Origin: Larix kaempferi
Taxonomy: Eukaryota; Streptophyta; Pinopsida; Pinales; Pinaceae
DNA: 64,000 nt
Direction: 5' to 3'
NCBI GenBank assembly: GCA_027924585.1
Contig: BSBM01000637.1
Span: 4,836,001 to 4,900,000, forward strand
The stretch's first letter is position 1; each line of letters begins with the position of its first letter. Shown here piece after piece: positions 21,356 through 33,951 of the stretch. Both the position numbers and the translations under genes were made by a program. Below the pieces are notes generated by a model. It did not search any database and was not told where the DNA came from. It worked only from the letters and a program-made list of their open reading frames with translations.

Positions 21356-21687
21356 TTGCCAAAATAAAACCCCACAACCTATCCTCTCGCATCCCACAAG
21401 GTCGCTTATCAGCCGTTGATCTGTCTTAATCTTACGACTTAGATTTTTCTCGGCGAAATTAATAAATATGTCCATTTTCTTGTTTTCTTTTATCATTTCT
21501 ATTTTCAAAAATTTACCTGCTGCTTGGATTTTACTGTGATTTTTTACCAGGGGTCATTTTCATCTTTTGCAGTTTGCACAGGTTGGTTTTGTGTCACTCT
21601 CTTATTCAATTGCTTACAGTTTTTGTTATTTTGAATTGTTGTTGATCTCTGTTTATTCGTTTATTAGAATTTACCGATTTTCCAAAC

Positions 21688-23450
21688 ATGTCTCGCAACA
21701 CTCGATCCAAAACTACATAGAAAGACTCTTTGAACAAGGACCCAAACTTCAGCATCCTTGCCGACACCAGTGATAAGGTTTTAGAAACTTACCAGCTCGA
21801 TTGGTCCAAGATTTACTCTATTTTTGATAATGATGACCTATCCGATATCCAAAACGACCGGCTCGCCTGTGAAAAAATTAGAGATTCCCAACTCCGTGCT
21901 ATAGCAGCCATACCTGCCATACTTCCCTATACTGATGTGGTCAAATGAATTATCAACCATTCCAACCCTAAGGACTGGTATTTTAATGATAGCAGCAGAG
22001 ATCCAGGCTTCAACTGTCCCTCTTCCATCACCATCATTTCCTTCATCACCATCAGCCAATGATGTCCAAGTCCCAGTGTTTCCTTCCTCACCATCAGCTG
22101 TTGATAGATCCATTCCACCTTTTGAAGTTTTTACTTCAATTCCTACTCCAACCTCTGTACCATCAGTCCTAGAAGGTAACCCTTCTTCACTAAACACTTC
22201 TCAAATCACTATGTCAATTCCTAGCTCCACTGTCACCCAGACCACTCCATTGGTTTCAACACCAAATGTGACCACATCATTTACTGAGCTAGTAGCTGAT
22301 TTTGAAGAAGACATTGTAGTTCCCCTTGGAGACTACTTTTATAGTAAAGCAGCAAAGGCAGTAGTGAATAAATGTAAAAAGAGAGCCAAAGATCAAGGTG
22401 TCTTGTAGGTGCCTATTCCTAATCAAATCCTTTGGGCTAAGCAATTAGATGACATACAACAAGAAGCACTGGATTCTATTGCTGCCTTGGGTGCTTTTGC
22501 AGGGGTAAACTTTGATTTAGTGTCAACACCGAACAAAGAAATTGATCTGAAGAAGGAGGAGGTGAAGAGACTTGAAGAGCAGTTGGATAAATCCAGTGAG
22601 GACCATGAAGTTGATATACGAGAATTCAGAAGAGAATTTGAGATAAGGTTGAAGACCTTCAAGCATAGAATGCTTCTTTGCAGAGCCAATTGCAGGATGT
22701 TGAAGCCTTGAACACTGCCAATGAAGAAAAGATAGATGTCCTGGAAGAGATGCTAGAGGATGCAACTGCAAGTGCAACCTCTTCTTCCTTTTCTAAATTC
22801 TCTCAACAAGAGTTTAAAGACTTGGCTATTCAGGTCAATGAGGAACATCATGAGGTGATTTTTGAACTGTTTAGTAGTCTAAATCAAATTCAATAGACTA
22901 ACATTGCCTTTGGAAAGATGTCTGTCATTCTTAATGGGAAGATGGATTAAAAACAACAAGCCTCTAAGGCCTATGACAATATTGTTGAATGGCAGAGGTA
23001 TATTAAAGATAAACCAGAGGACATCCCTGTTCTAAGCAGTTTTCCGTTTAGAAAAGTCGAAACTTCTCTCAATGCCTGGGAGAATGTTCTTGACATGGTG
23101 GAAGAAGCCATCCAAAAGGAACAAGCTATTTGTGGGAGGAGATGGTATTCTGTAGACAACAGTATGGAAAAACTACAATTCTCTACCTTGGACCTCATTG
23201 AATATGCTTCTCCACCGAAATTGATGATCAAATAGGTTGAAAGCCGATACAAGGATGTAAAACAAAAGATCCAGTAGCTTGAGCATATACAAATTGCACA
23301 TGTCGATCAATTTATCAGGAAACCTGTCGTTGTGGAAGGGAAGATCCACATTTTCATATGGATCTGGCATAAGCTGGAAAAGAATGAAATAGAAGGTTTC
23401 ACATGTGTGCCCAGATGGGGCTTGACTCAGCAAACTATCCAAATTTAGAT
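21688..23450 (+). pseudogene. LTR-embedded coding frame of D (5' LTR copy)
   Basis: Decayed frame of about 580 codons inside the LTR. It starts MSRNTRSK at 21688 (stop a few codons later), shifts frame near 21950, then continues through a Ser/Pro-rich stretch with repeated FPSSPSA and a DFEEDIVVPLGDYFYSKA motif into a Lys/Glu-rich coiled-coil (KEEVKRLEEQLDKSSEDHE near 22548). Further shifts follow and the last segment (IQIAHVDQF, GKIHIF) lies near 23290-23360. The better copy is 28793-30607. I do not recognise the protein. Confidence 0.6.
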
Positions 23451-24431
23451 GAAGTGTTAGAGATATGTGCCAAGTGGCACGATTTTCTTGGTCATTCTTA
23501 GTTCAATCTGATTTTGTAATCTCGTTTTATGGGAAATTTACCCTTTCTAACAACATTGTAATTTCTATTTAAATGGGTAGATGTATCGTAGGAGAGGATG
23601 ATGTATTTTGGGGGAGATAATTGCCAGAGAAGGACTAGAGAAATGTTGTTTCACTTGTGATCATGTAAGTTTTTGTAGACGAATGAATCAAAGTTAGTTT
23701 CTTTTGTCATCTTCTTTGTTTCTGTTATCAAATTTCTTTGATGATGTCTGATTTCTTCACCTTAATTATCAATAAATACTATTGATTTTGTAGTCGATCA
23801 TTAATGCATTGATCTTTGAGTTGGATTTGTCTTCATTCGTGATCTTTGTGTATTTATGTTTTAATTGAATTTCTTTGATTAAAATCTTTATCTATTTCTG
23901 CAAATGATTCACAGAAACTATTAAATCAATAATTCATGTTAATTTTTCAATTAGCATAAGAGCTACAAGGTAATCTTGGATATGCTTGATCTTTAAACTA
24001 TTATCAGTAATTTTCATTGCTTGATCGTATTTTGAAGTAGTAAGTTAATGATCTAGTTTTACATTTCTGTTAAATTGGTGAAATGACTTATTAGAAATCA
24101 AACCAAGTTACCTTGCACACAGTCGATACACTCCGTATAGATTAGATCTGACTTAGTTTAGATTTCCTTTAAGGTAGAGTTTCCTTAGGTTTAGATCCAC
24201 TCTAGAATCAGGACACTTTGATATTCCTTCTTAGGAAGACATATCCTTCTTGGATCAAACCTCATAAGTTCCAGCAGATGCCTTTGTATCCGTGGGAGTT
24301 AACTACACCAAATAGGTAGGGGATAGAACTGTCCATGCATAGGACCTTTTGAAGCCTTTCAGTCTGGGTTTTCACCCTCTGTTGTTAGCCTTAAAACCCA
24401 TTCCAGCACCTACATATCCGAGGCTTCAACA
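23451..24431. other. AT-rich LTR end of D (5' copy)
   Basis: Shared with 30608-31537; no ORF and no repeat array. Probably contains the R/U5 part of the LTR, but I cannot place the TATA box or the transcript start. Confidence 0.5.
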
Positions 24432-24433
24432 AA

Positions 24434-24450
24434 TGGCACTAGAAGGAGGG
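24434..24450 (+). other. probable primer binding site of D
   Basis: TGGCACTAGAAGGAGGG, two bases after the LTR end. The position and TGG start fit a primer site; I cannot assign the tRNA with confidence. Confidence 0.5.
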
Positions 24451-24504
24451 CATGAACCGACACATTTCCCATAATCAGAGCTAACTTTTATTTGTTATGT
24501 TTTC

Positions 24505-26290
24505 ATGGCTCTTTCCCAAATCCCTGGATGGGAGTCTAACATTGCGTTAGGCCTGCAATGGCCTTTACATGAACTCCCTAAAAACGCAGTTAAGATCTTG
24601 CCGAATTTCGATGGCGAAGGTAATGCTTTTGTCACCGAGCATATTAGAATGTATGAATCTATTTTAATTTTATTTAATGTCATACATGAAGATGTGGCTT
24701 GTAGATTATTCCCATTTACCTTCAAGGGTAAGGTTTCTCTTTGGTTTTATTTTTTACCATTGAATTCAATTTCCAGTTGGTTAAAATTTAAGAAAGTTTT
24801 TAGAGATTCTTTCGAATATTATGATATAACTGAGATTCATCAAAATCTAAGTCAAATGCAAGTGCATGATGGAGAGACAATTGGAGATTTTAATATTCGT
24901 TTTCGACAAGTGTATTATAGCTTACACGTAGAACATAGGCCTTCATCCCAACTTACGTTTTGCTGGTATGTTAGATCTCTTCCCAAGACTATGGATTTGT
25001 TCCTATTACGTGAAGGGATAAAAAATTTCAATGAAGCATGTAAAGAGGCTCTAAATCTTGAGAAAGACTTGAAGAGGTATCCTTTAGATCTTTTCCATCC
25101 TTTTGTGTCATATGATGTTGAATCTGTTGAAGCAGAATCAAAAGTTTCACAAATGGTTCAATTAAGTAAACAAATCAATGATTTTTACAATGAAGTGATG
25201 TCCATTAGAGAGGAAACAAATATTCAAAATGATTTACATGATTTGGAACAGGTAATGTTTGCATCTAAAATCCAATATTCCTCAGATACAAAAATAAAAT
25301 TAGGTGCAAATGCAATCTTGATTTTCCTCTTTCAAATGGATGTAAGTATGATGAGTGTTTCACATCTTCCCTTCATTGCTTGGAATCTCAATTTGAAACT
25401 GTTGAAGAAAATATTAATTCTGATACCTCCAATCTATGTAATGAACAAGTTGTTAAATCAAATTTTGAACATTTTTTTTTTCTCAATTTGATCATAATGA
25501 CCCAGCTATCAATGAAAATGAAGATTTCAAGAATTATGAAGAGTATTTTTCGTCTATTTTTAATAATTTTAAAATTTCTTTTTCAAGTGAGATTCATTCT
25601 TCTACATTTAATCAAACGATGGATCTTAGAATAGAAAACTTTGAAGATGCTGATTACACTTCAGATTTTGAAGAAAATGTTAGTTCTACTTGTCTTCTGA
25701 AATCTGAAAATTATTTTTCCTCAACCTTCAATTCTAATTGCTACGAACAAAATGAGAATGATAAGTATTTAGAGGATGAATTTGCTGAAATTGAGATTGA
25801 ATTTCAAAATATTTGTTCCAAATATACTTTTTCTATAAATCAAATTTTAAATGAAAAGATAGTTCGATCAAATAATTTGAGATCAAACAAATCTAATGCA
25901 CTTGACAAGAATGAACATCTAAATAAAAATCAAGAAGAAAAAGTTAATCATTCACAAAATTCAAACTCTGATGTTTTCTTTCAATGCAATAACCATGATA
26001 TTTTGAGAAACGGTATATTCTCCACTCTCAATTTTAATGAAGTTCTTTTGAATCATGAGTCTAATAATTTCCAACCTACCTTTTATGATCCAATTTATTT
26101 GGGGTTGGAACAATCATTCTTCAACCACTTTCCATGTCATTTTCCTGTCTTTGTAAATAAGGGCTTTAATTTAGTCTTTCCAATTTTTGGATTTCCATTT
26201 TTAAGGTTTTTATTGTTGATACATCATTTGTTTTGTTTTGCAGGTTTAAAGTTACTAGATTGGCTCCATTGGAAATTTGACTACACTTAG
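24505..26290 (+). pseudogene. gag: gag-like frame of D
   Basis: The first 250 residues follow the Retrotrans_gag (capsid) pattern: LPNFDGEGNAFVTEHI, VACRLFPFTFKGKVSLWF, then FKKVFRDSF and an ETIGDFNIRFRQ segment. The ORF is open from 24505 to 25491, shifts frame near 25400 and again near 25620, and continues as an acidic, Asn-rich tail to 26290. I see no zinc knuckle and no protease. It would supply a capsid-like protein if intact; the frameshifts make this copy non-functional. It is the only coding region between the LTRs. Confidence 0.78.
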
Positions 26291-27894
26291 TTTTGTTATT
26301 TTTAGATTACTGTAGGAGTAGGTGTAGAATGGATTAGTTTTGATAAGTTTACTTTTGGTTTTCTTCAACAAAGTATTTGCGATGACAAACCAAGTCCAAG
26401 TTCAAAATCTTTGCCCTAGTTTTGTTTGATTGTAGACACTCGAGGATTTTTCATAAACTTATCTAGTGAATGTTTCACTGCTTTAAATGTACTTTGTTTA
26501 GAGGAGTGTTTGGGCTCTTTTGTACATAAGCGTGGTTTGTTTTTGCCTTTCCTCTGTGTTTTGAATTGATTTTCCTTTTACATTTTTGTTTTCCTTTTGG
26601 AATGTTGTCCACACATTTGTTAAAGGGATGTCGATTAGTCTGTCTCAATATTAATTCAGTCTGAAGTTTGAGGTAGCAATGTTAGTCTTAATCTTTCTCA
26701 GCCTATGTTTGAAACTGTTTTTCATGAATGAAAAACCAACGTTCGCATAGTTTTGATTGACACCTTCCCACCTCGATCACTATCTTTATAGATGATTTAT
26801 TTGTTTAATTGAGATTGTGGACGTGATTAGGTTTTTTGATATTATGCTTCATTAGTGAATGTCAACATATCTTTATAATCTGATCAACCTTTATCTGCTC
26901 TGGATCCTATCATAGTCACCTTGAAAATAATTCATCTTAATAATTGCAGATAACAAGATGGGGGGTCTTATCACAAGCCAAACCATTAGGCTCATAGGTG
27001 TTTAGTGGAATGACATCTCTACATTTCGTCACCAAGCTAGGGAGATGACTTTCAGTTTCGTACTGAAAGGTGGAATATCCTGTCACAAGTCAGTCCACTC
27101 ATGATCTACAAAGCATCAGTGAGTAACAGTACTAACATATGGTTACCAAGCCATGCTAGTGTCTTGTAATTTACACCCTAATAAATCTTTGTTTTTTTTT
27201 GTAAGACAATTATTACATATAAGGATAGGGGGGTCTTATTACAAGCCATCCCTACCATGATCATGGATTTTATTTTGGACTGAAATTATCATTGTGTGGT
27301 TACCAAGCCATGATAGTTGCTTTTAGTGTCAAAGTTGAAAGACAAGGGATCTCTTTACCAAGCTAGCTTGTTTAGTTTCCAAATTAGGTTTGTGAATGGC
27401 ATTGCCAACATCTGATCACCAAGTCAGGGCAGTGGTCTTATATCAACAAAGTCTTATGTGCATAGTATCATTTTGTTTTCAGAAGAAAAGAAAAAAAAGG
27501 AGAGAAAAGCATATAAAAAAAGTGTGTATACAGTCTCAGTAATGCATCTGTATATAAATAAAGCAATCAATAAGATCAAGGTGATTCATAATTTGGATAT
27601 CCAGAGTGGTTCTAATTTTGTTCTTAGATTCAACAAAAGTTGTTTTACTATGACTATGTAATTGCAAAGAGTTCCTATTTACTTCTTAGATTTCCTTATC
27701 AGATTTACATCATCATTTATTGATTTTAGGTGAGAATATATCAGTTACATGGCTAACTATGCTGTTAAGTTATCCTTTTGTAATAACATTTTCTAAATTC
27801 TAGGTTGAAACATCAGTTTGCTGACATATCTTCCTTTAAACTAATGGTTTTATTCATAGAGATAACTGGTTCGTCCCAGCCAGTCACCATTTAT
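26291..27894 (+). other. D 3' UTR with ACCAAGC-type repeats
   Basis: Non-coding, AT-rich. Between about 26970 and 27430 a short motif ACCAAGCYA or ACAAGCCA occurs eight times (near 26975, 27029, 27084, 27147, 27242, 27303, 27357 and 27417), often next to local inverted repeats such as CTTTCAGT/ACTGAAAG at about 27050-27070. No clear polypurine tract is visible before the LTR. Confidence 0.6.
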
Positions 27895-28137
27895 TGTAGG
27901 TACAACAGATCCCGTGTTTTATCAAAACATCAGAGCCCCAATTTTTATATACGAAGGTAATGCTCGAATTCCTTAGTAATTTTTTGGGTCGTTCACTATG
28001 CTTGTCATGCTTCTATGCTTTTGTCATGGTTTGTTATAATTAGTAATAATTTTCCTTTGAGAATTTATTGCTTTTTTTGAGTATTTTTATGAGTTGCGGA
28101 AAACACTGTTTTTTCCCAAAAAAAAATCAGGTCTTTC

Positions 28138-28455
28138 TGCAACCCGTAATGTGGATTGCGGATGCAGAAGTAGTCTTTGAATAATCACGGTCATTGATGC
28201 CTACAAAACTCCAACCCGCAATTGTGGATTGCGGGAAGAGTTCACAAATGATTTTGTGCTTTGCGTTTTCGCAACCTGTAACTCGCACATGCGGATTGCA
28301 GGTTGCGGAAAGTTCTTTTTATTAAAAGTTAAGTTGTTTTCATTCCCGCAACCCGCATCCCACAAATGAGGATTGCGGAAATTTTGGTTAATTTGTTACT
28401 ATGAGTTGCGATCCCACATCTCGCATCTTGCAATTGCGGATTGCAGGATGAATGT
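28138..28455. repeat. ATTGCGG hairpin array in D 3' LTR
   Basis: Five imperfect inverted repeats, the counterpart of 21079-21355 with one extra unit at the left in the segment deleted from the 5' LTR. Confidence 0.7.
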
Positions 28456-28792
28456 ATATATTACCAAAATAAAACCTTACAACCTATCCTCCCACATCCC
28501 GCAAGGTCGTTGATCAGCCGTCGATCTGTCTTAATCTTACGGCTTAGATTTTGCCCGGAAAAATTAATAAATATATCCATTTTTCTTGTTTTCTTTTATC
28601 ATTTCTATTTTCGGAAATTTACCTGCTACTTGGATTTTACTATGAGTCTTTACCAGGGGTCATTTTTGCCGTTTGCAGTTTGCACAGGTTGGTTTTGTGT
28701 CACTCTCTTATTCAATTGGTTACAATTTTTTCTATTTTGAGTTGTTTTTATCTGTGTTTATTTGTTTATCAGAATTTGCTAGTTTTCCAAAC

Positions 28793-30607
28793 ATGTCTCA
28801 CAACACTCGATCCAAAACTGCATAGAAAGACTCTCTGAACAAGGACCCGAACTTCGGCATCCTTACCGACACCTATGATAAGGTTTCAGAAACTTACCAG
28901 CTCGATTGGTCCAAAGTTTACTCTATTTTTTATAATGATGACCTATCCAATATCCATAATGACCAGCTCGCCTATGAAAAAATTAGAGATTTGCAGCTAC
29001 ATGCTATAGCAGCCAAACTTGCCATACTTCCCTATATTGACGCGATCAAATGGATTATCAACCATGCCAACCCTAAGGACCGATCTTTTAATAATAGAAG
29101 CAAATATCCAGGCTTCAATTGTCTCGCTGCCATCATGATCATTTCCTTCATCACCACCAATCAATGATGTCCAAGTCCCAGTTTTTCCTTCCTCACCATC
29201 AGCTGTTGAGACATCCATTCCACCTTTTGAATTGTTTACTTTAATTCCTACTCCAACCTCTATACCATTAGTCCCAGAAGGTAACCCTTGTTCACCAAAC
29301 ACTTCTCAAATCACTATGCTAATTCCTAGATCCACCATCACCCAGACCGCTCCATTGGTTTCAACACCAAATGTGACCACATCATTTACTGAGCTGGTAG
29401 TTGATTTTGAAGAAGACATTGTATTTCCCCTTGGATACTACTTTTATAGTAAAGCAACAAAGGAAGTAGTGAAGAAAGTTAAAAAGAGAGCCAGAGATCA
29501 AGGTGTCTTGCAGGCACATTTTCCTAATCAAATCATTTGGGCTAAGGAATTAGCTGACATACAACAAGAAGCACTAGATTCTGTTGCTGCCTTGGGTGCT
29601 TTTGCAGGGGCAAAATTTGATTCGGTGTCAACACTGAACAAAGAAATTGATCTGAAGAAGGAGGAGGTGAAGAGACTTGAAGAGTAGTTGGCTAAAGCCA
29701 GCGAGGACCATGAAGCTAATATACATGAACTCAGAAGAGAATTTGGAGATAAGGTTGAAGACCTTCAAGCACATAATGCTTCTTTGCAGAGCCAATTGCA
29801 GGATGTTGAAGTCTTGAACACTGCCAATGAAGAAAGGATAAAAGTCCTAGAAAAGAGGCTGGAGGATGCAACTACAAGTGCAACGTCTTCTTCCTTTAAT
29901 AAATTATATCAGCAGGAGTTTAAAGACTTGCCTATTCAGGTCAATGAGGAACATCATGAGCTGATTTCTGAACTATTCAGTACTCTGAATCAAATTCAGG
30001 AGACTAGCATTTCCTTTGGAAAGATGTCTGTCATTCTTAATGGGCAGATGGATAAAAACAACAGGCATCTAAGGCCTATGCCGATATTGTTGAATGGAAG
30101 AGGTATATTAAATATAAACTAGAGGACATCCCTATTCTAAGCAGTTTTCAGTTTAGGAAAGTCATAACTTCTCTCAACGCTTGGCAAAATGTTCTTGATG
30201 TGGTGGAAGAAGCCATCAAAAAGGCACAAGCTATTTGTGGGAGGATATGGTATGCTGTAGAAAACATTATGGAAAAACTACAGTTCTCTACCATGGAACT
30301 CATTGAAGATGCTTGTCCACCAAAATTGATGATTGAACAGGTTGAAAGACGATGCAAGGAGGTAAGATAGAAGATCCAGCAGCTTGAGCATATACAAATT
30401 GCACATGTGGATCAATTCGTCAGGCAACCTGCTGCTGTGGAAGGGAAGATCCACATTTTCATACGGATCTGGCATAAGTTGGCATAGAATGAAATAGAAG
30501 GTTTCACGTTTGATGCCCAGTTGGGGCTTGACTCAGCAAACTATCCAGATTTAGATGAAGTGTTAGAGATATGTCCCAAGTGGCATGATTTTCTTGGTCA
30601 TTCTTAG
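28793..30607 (+). pseudogene. LTR-embedded coding frame of D (3' LTR copy)
   Basis: Better-preserved copy of the frame in the D LTR. It starts MSHNTRSK at 28793 with a TAG ten codons in, shifts frame before 29232, then is open in one frame from 29232 to 30122 except for a TAG at 29685-29687 (CAG in the 5' copy). Residues from about 29640 to 29880 form a long heptad-like coiled coil. After another shift the C-terminal part (VVEEAIKKAQAICGR, GKIHIFIRIWHKL) reaches about 30607. Both LTRs keep the same protein-like sequence apart from stops and shifts, so it was a real ORF in the parent element. Function unknown. Confidence 0.62.
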
Positions 30608-31537
30608 TTCAATCCGATTTTGTAATCTCATTTTATGGGAAATTTACCCTTTGTAACAACATTGTAATTATTATTTAAAGGGGTAGATGTCTCGTAGTAG
30701 AGGATGATGTATTTTGGGGGAGATAATCACCAGAGAAGGACTAGAGAAACGTTGTTTCACTTGTGATCATGTAATTTTTTGCCGACCAATGAATCAAAGT
30801 TAGTTTTTTTTGTCATATTCTTTGTTTCTGTTATCAAATTTCTTTGATGATGTCTGATATCTTCATCTTAATTATCAATCAATACTGTTGATTTTGCAGC
30901 CAATCATTAATGCATTGATCTTTGAGTTGGATTTGTCTTCATTCATGATATTTGTGTATTTATGTTTTAATTGAATTTCTTTGATTAAAAACTTTATCTA
31001 TTTCTGCAAATGATTCACAGAAACTATTAAATCAATAATTCATGTTAATTTTTCAATTAGCATAAGAGCTACAAGGTAATCTTGGCTATGCTTGATCTGT
31101 AAAATATTATCAGTAATTTTCATTGCTTGATCATATTTTGAAGTAGTAAGTTAATGATCTCGTTTTACATTTCTGTTAAATTGTTGAAATGACTTATTAG
31201 AACTCAAACCAAGTTACCTTGCACACAATCGATACACTCCCTTTAGATTAGATCAGACTTAGTTTAGATTTCCTTTAAGGTAGAGTTGTCTTAGGTTTAG
31301 ATCCACTCTAGAATCATGACACTTTGATCTTCCTTCTTAGGAAGACAGATCCTTCTTGGATCAAACCCCATAAGTTCCAGCGGAGGCCTTTATATCTGTG
31401 AGAGTTAACTACACCAAACAGGCTAGGGATATAACTGTCCTTGCTTAGGACCTTTTAAAGCCTTTCAGTCTGGGTTTTAACCCCTTGTTGTTAGCCTTAG
31501 AACCCATTCCATCACCTACATATATGAGGCTTCAACA

Positions 31538-31542
31538 CTTTC
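31538..31542. repeat. target-site duplication of D, right (CTTTC)
   Basis: Directly follows the D 3' LTR; matches 12699-12703. Confidence 0.88.
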
Positions 31543-33506
31543 CAAGCATTAGTGAAAACCAAAAAGTTCCATCATTATGTAAAATGCAAGGGAAGATGGA
31601 AACAACATGCCACCAAACAATAAGATCATCTTTAAATAAGCAACTTGGTAACTTTGAAATCCCCATCAAAATATGCAATTGTCCAATGTAGGGTTGAATC
31701 AAAGGAAGACTATACATCACCAAATATCCCTTCAAAGAGGGGGACCAAAATTCAACAAGTATTTCCTTTCCAACTAAAGGGTTCTTATGTGACCAATGCA
31801 CACAAGAAGCAAAGGTGTAATCCATGAAACTCAAATAACAAGGGTGAGGATCCCATGTCCTATAATGCTGATCCGAAAGAGAGTAAGTTATATCAAAATC
31901 AGCCATGTGCAAATCTTCCTCAAATAAAGGGATCTCATGATCTCTATGGAACCCAACAGGTGCTTTCCTCTTCATCCAATGGCTCAACCCTCTTCCATTG
32001 ATCCAAGGGTGAAATACTCCATCAAATGAACTACATATTGAATATAAGTGTAGATATGACGCCTTATTAAAAAAAGAGGCTGCAAAAATAGGCATGCGTT
32101 GCCTCAACTGCTGCTGGGAAGGGAACATATCATCTATATCAATTATAGGAGCCTCCCGCTCCTCATGTGGCACAAAAAGAAGAATCCCTTTACCCACTTT
32201 TCATCCCTATGTGTGTTGGATGACATAGGTGTGTGGAATGAAGGATAGTAAACCAACTCTTGTAAATAATCAGTCATATCACTTGTAGTTGGCTCAATCA
32301 AGGTGAGATCATGTGCCTCTTCTAAAACCATGCAACTCCCTCCTAGAGGAAACTCATAACATTTCTAGAAATGAACAGGTGCTTGGTATTCAATTTGCTT
32401 TTCTTCCAACTCCTCAAGCACATGCAAATTAGAATGTACTTCATGTGCCACCAAATAATAATGACTGCCTCCAATGTAGGGACTGAAATTTGATGCTTGC
32501 AACTTCTCATGTAGTTTCTAAATATACTACTCAGATTCTTGAAGGGATCTGTGAGTATTCTTCGAAGAATCCTGGGTGGATTCCAAAACGAGGCTGAGCT
32601 TGTCAATATTTTCTTCATCCCTCAAGTATGTGCCATGATGCAACTTTGTAAGCTCCAGTAAAATATCTCTATCAGAAAGCAACTGTGAAAAATTTCCTCT
32701 TAGGATTCCTATTGCTTCCCGAATGTGCAACAAATCTTCAACAAAGATTTTCTCCTCCATTTATGTAGTTTTCCAGCAGCAGTGAGAGATAAAAACATAA
32801 ATTTCATGGAGGTTGTCCTGACCCTTGATATTTCCCTCACTCATTTTAAATGGCCCAATCACGGAAATAAGTTTTTTGTTGGTGAACCTCCTGTTCTGCT
32901 TCTTGCAATTCAATCTCCTTTGATTCATGAACCCCAATACTGGAGGAATCAACCAAGCCAATATTCCCACTAGAAGTGGCTTCCATCTAGGGTTGCAACA
33001 AAGGAATACAAAAATCAGAATTGCATCCATACATTTGTACTCAGTTCTTCTCCTCATTTGAGAGCCTTATGTCAGTAGGCTTCTTCTCCAAATTTTATGA
33101 TTCACACTCCATTGTTGTGTGCTTGTTTTCTGCTTCCTGATGAAGCTTAAGAGGTGACTATAAATCTGATTCATGTTCATCCTTTGGATCAAATCCAAAA
33201 TATTTCTTACCATTACTGACAACATCATCATCCCTTATAATTATTTTGAGATCACCCACAAAGAAACTAGGAGTGATTTCACCTTCCACATTGCCAACAA
33301 CCCGATGTTGGAATGATGGACCTTCAGCTGTGCATGGACCTTCTTCATCTTCTTCCGATGAACGATTTGGTAACTCATAAACCTTATGGCTGCTGAAAAT
33401 AAGATTATTCATATTTGCATGATCTTCCTCATGGTATGATGGTTGTGATGAAAAATCATATTTCCGGTCATACCTATGACTAGTATTTTCTCCTTTATAA
33501 ACTGAT
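31543..33506 (-). pseudogene. element F internal coding region between D and B
   Basis: Minus-strand coding-like sequence in several frames, broken by stops and shifts. Pieces: 33412-33158 (acidic, SSEEDEEGPC), 33057-32527, 32618-32343, 32331-32143 and 32197-31538. The first is open upstream across B to 49155 and the last continues beyond D at 12698, so the locus was one transcription unit before B and D inserted. I cannot assign a domain. As it lies downstream of an LTR and primer site (49615-51693) it is probably the internal region of an LTR retroelement, but without RT similarity this is inference. Confidence 0.5.
33502..33506. repeat. target-site duplication of B, left (CTGAT)
   Basis: CTGAT directly before the B 5' LTR and again at 49116-49120 directly after its 3' LTR. 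Confidence 0.92.
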
Positions 33507-33667
33507 TGTTATACCTCTATGTTTCACAGTGTCGCATCTCCATCACAAAACGAGTTGACGACACTTTCCCTACTGTTTTAAACCATCCAGAAGAGACAGA
33601 TGATGAGTCAACCTTGAAGGTGAATCTACCCTGACAAGTTTTGACCTACCTTAGACTTTATCCACAC

Positions 33668-33782
33668 ACACTACCGCACCTTGCTAGTTTATCAAAACGC
33701 GGTACTAGACACTACCGCGCTATGCTCTTTCCCCAAGACGCAGCAGTGCCGCGTTCTGCAGTCTTTGCAGAACGCGGTACTC
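33668..33782. repeat. palindrome cluster in B 5' LTR
   Basis: Half-sites ACTACCGC, GCGGTACT, ACTACCGCGC, GCCGCGTTCTGC and GCAGAACGCGGTACT in alternating orientation, 170-280 bp upstream of the TATA box. Several CG sites here are changed in the 3' LTR (48288-48402). Confidence 0.78.
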
Positions 33783-33951
33783 TTTTAATAGCCTTTTTTC
33801 CCTTGGCTTGTGGGATTTTGGATTTTCGAAGATAATGGAAGATTGAGGTCCTTGATTCGATCTCAACTCATCTCCTTCGATTAGAAACCCTGATCCACTT
33901 ATCTCTCCTTAGATCCACCCATCTCTCTTGTTGGTTAACCTCACCATTCAC

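Larger units (their letters stand above)
21039..24431 (+). repeat. 5' LTR of D, second piece
   Basis: Matches 28161-31537 of the 3' LTR throughout and ends GAGGCTTCAACA. It holds the inverted-repeat array (21079-21355), the LTR frame (21688-23450) and about 1 kb of AT-rich sequence (23450-24431) without a visible gene. Confidence 0.9.
12704..31537 (+). mobile_element. gag-only LTR retrotransposon D with 3.6-kb LTRs
   Basis: Complete element with target duplication CTTTC. The 5' LTR is 12704-12810 plus 21039-24431 (split by A, about 150 bp deleted at the junction); the internal region is 24432-27894; the 3' LTR is 27895-31537 (3643 bp). The internal 3.46 kb holds a gag-like frame and a non-coding 3' part; there is no protease, RT or integrase, so D is non-autonomous. 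Layout resembles the LARD class (large LTRs, short internal domain), but here the LTR itself holds a coding-like frame. The LTRs differ clearly, so D is older than A and B. Confidence 0.88.
27895..31537 (+). repeat. 3' LTR of D
   Basis: Begins TGTAGGTACAACAG and ends GAGGCTTCAACA, followed by the target duplication CTTTC. At 3643 bp it is the uninterrupted copy and shows that about 157 bp (28003-28160) are missing from the 5' copy where A is inserted. The last kilobase (30610-31537) is AT-rich without a visible gene. Confidence 0.92.
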
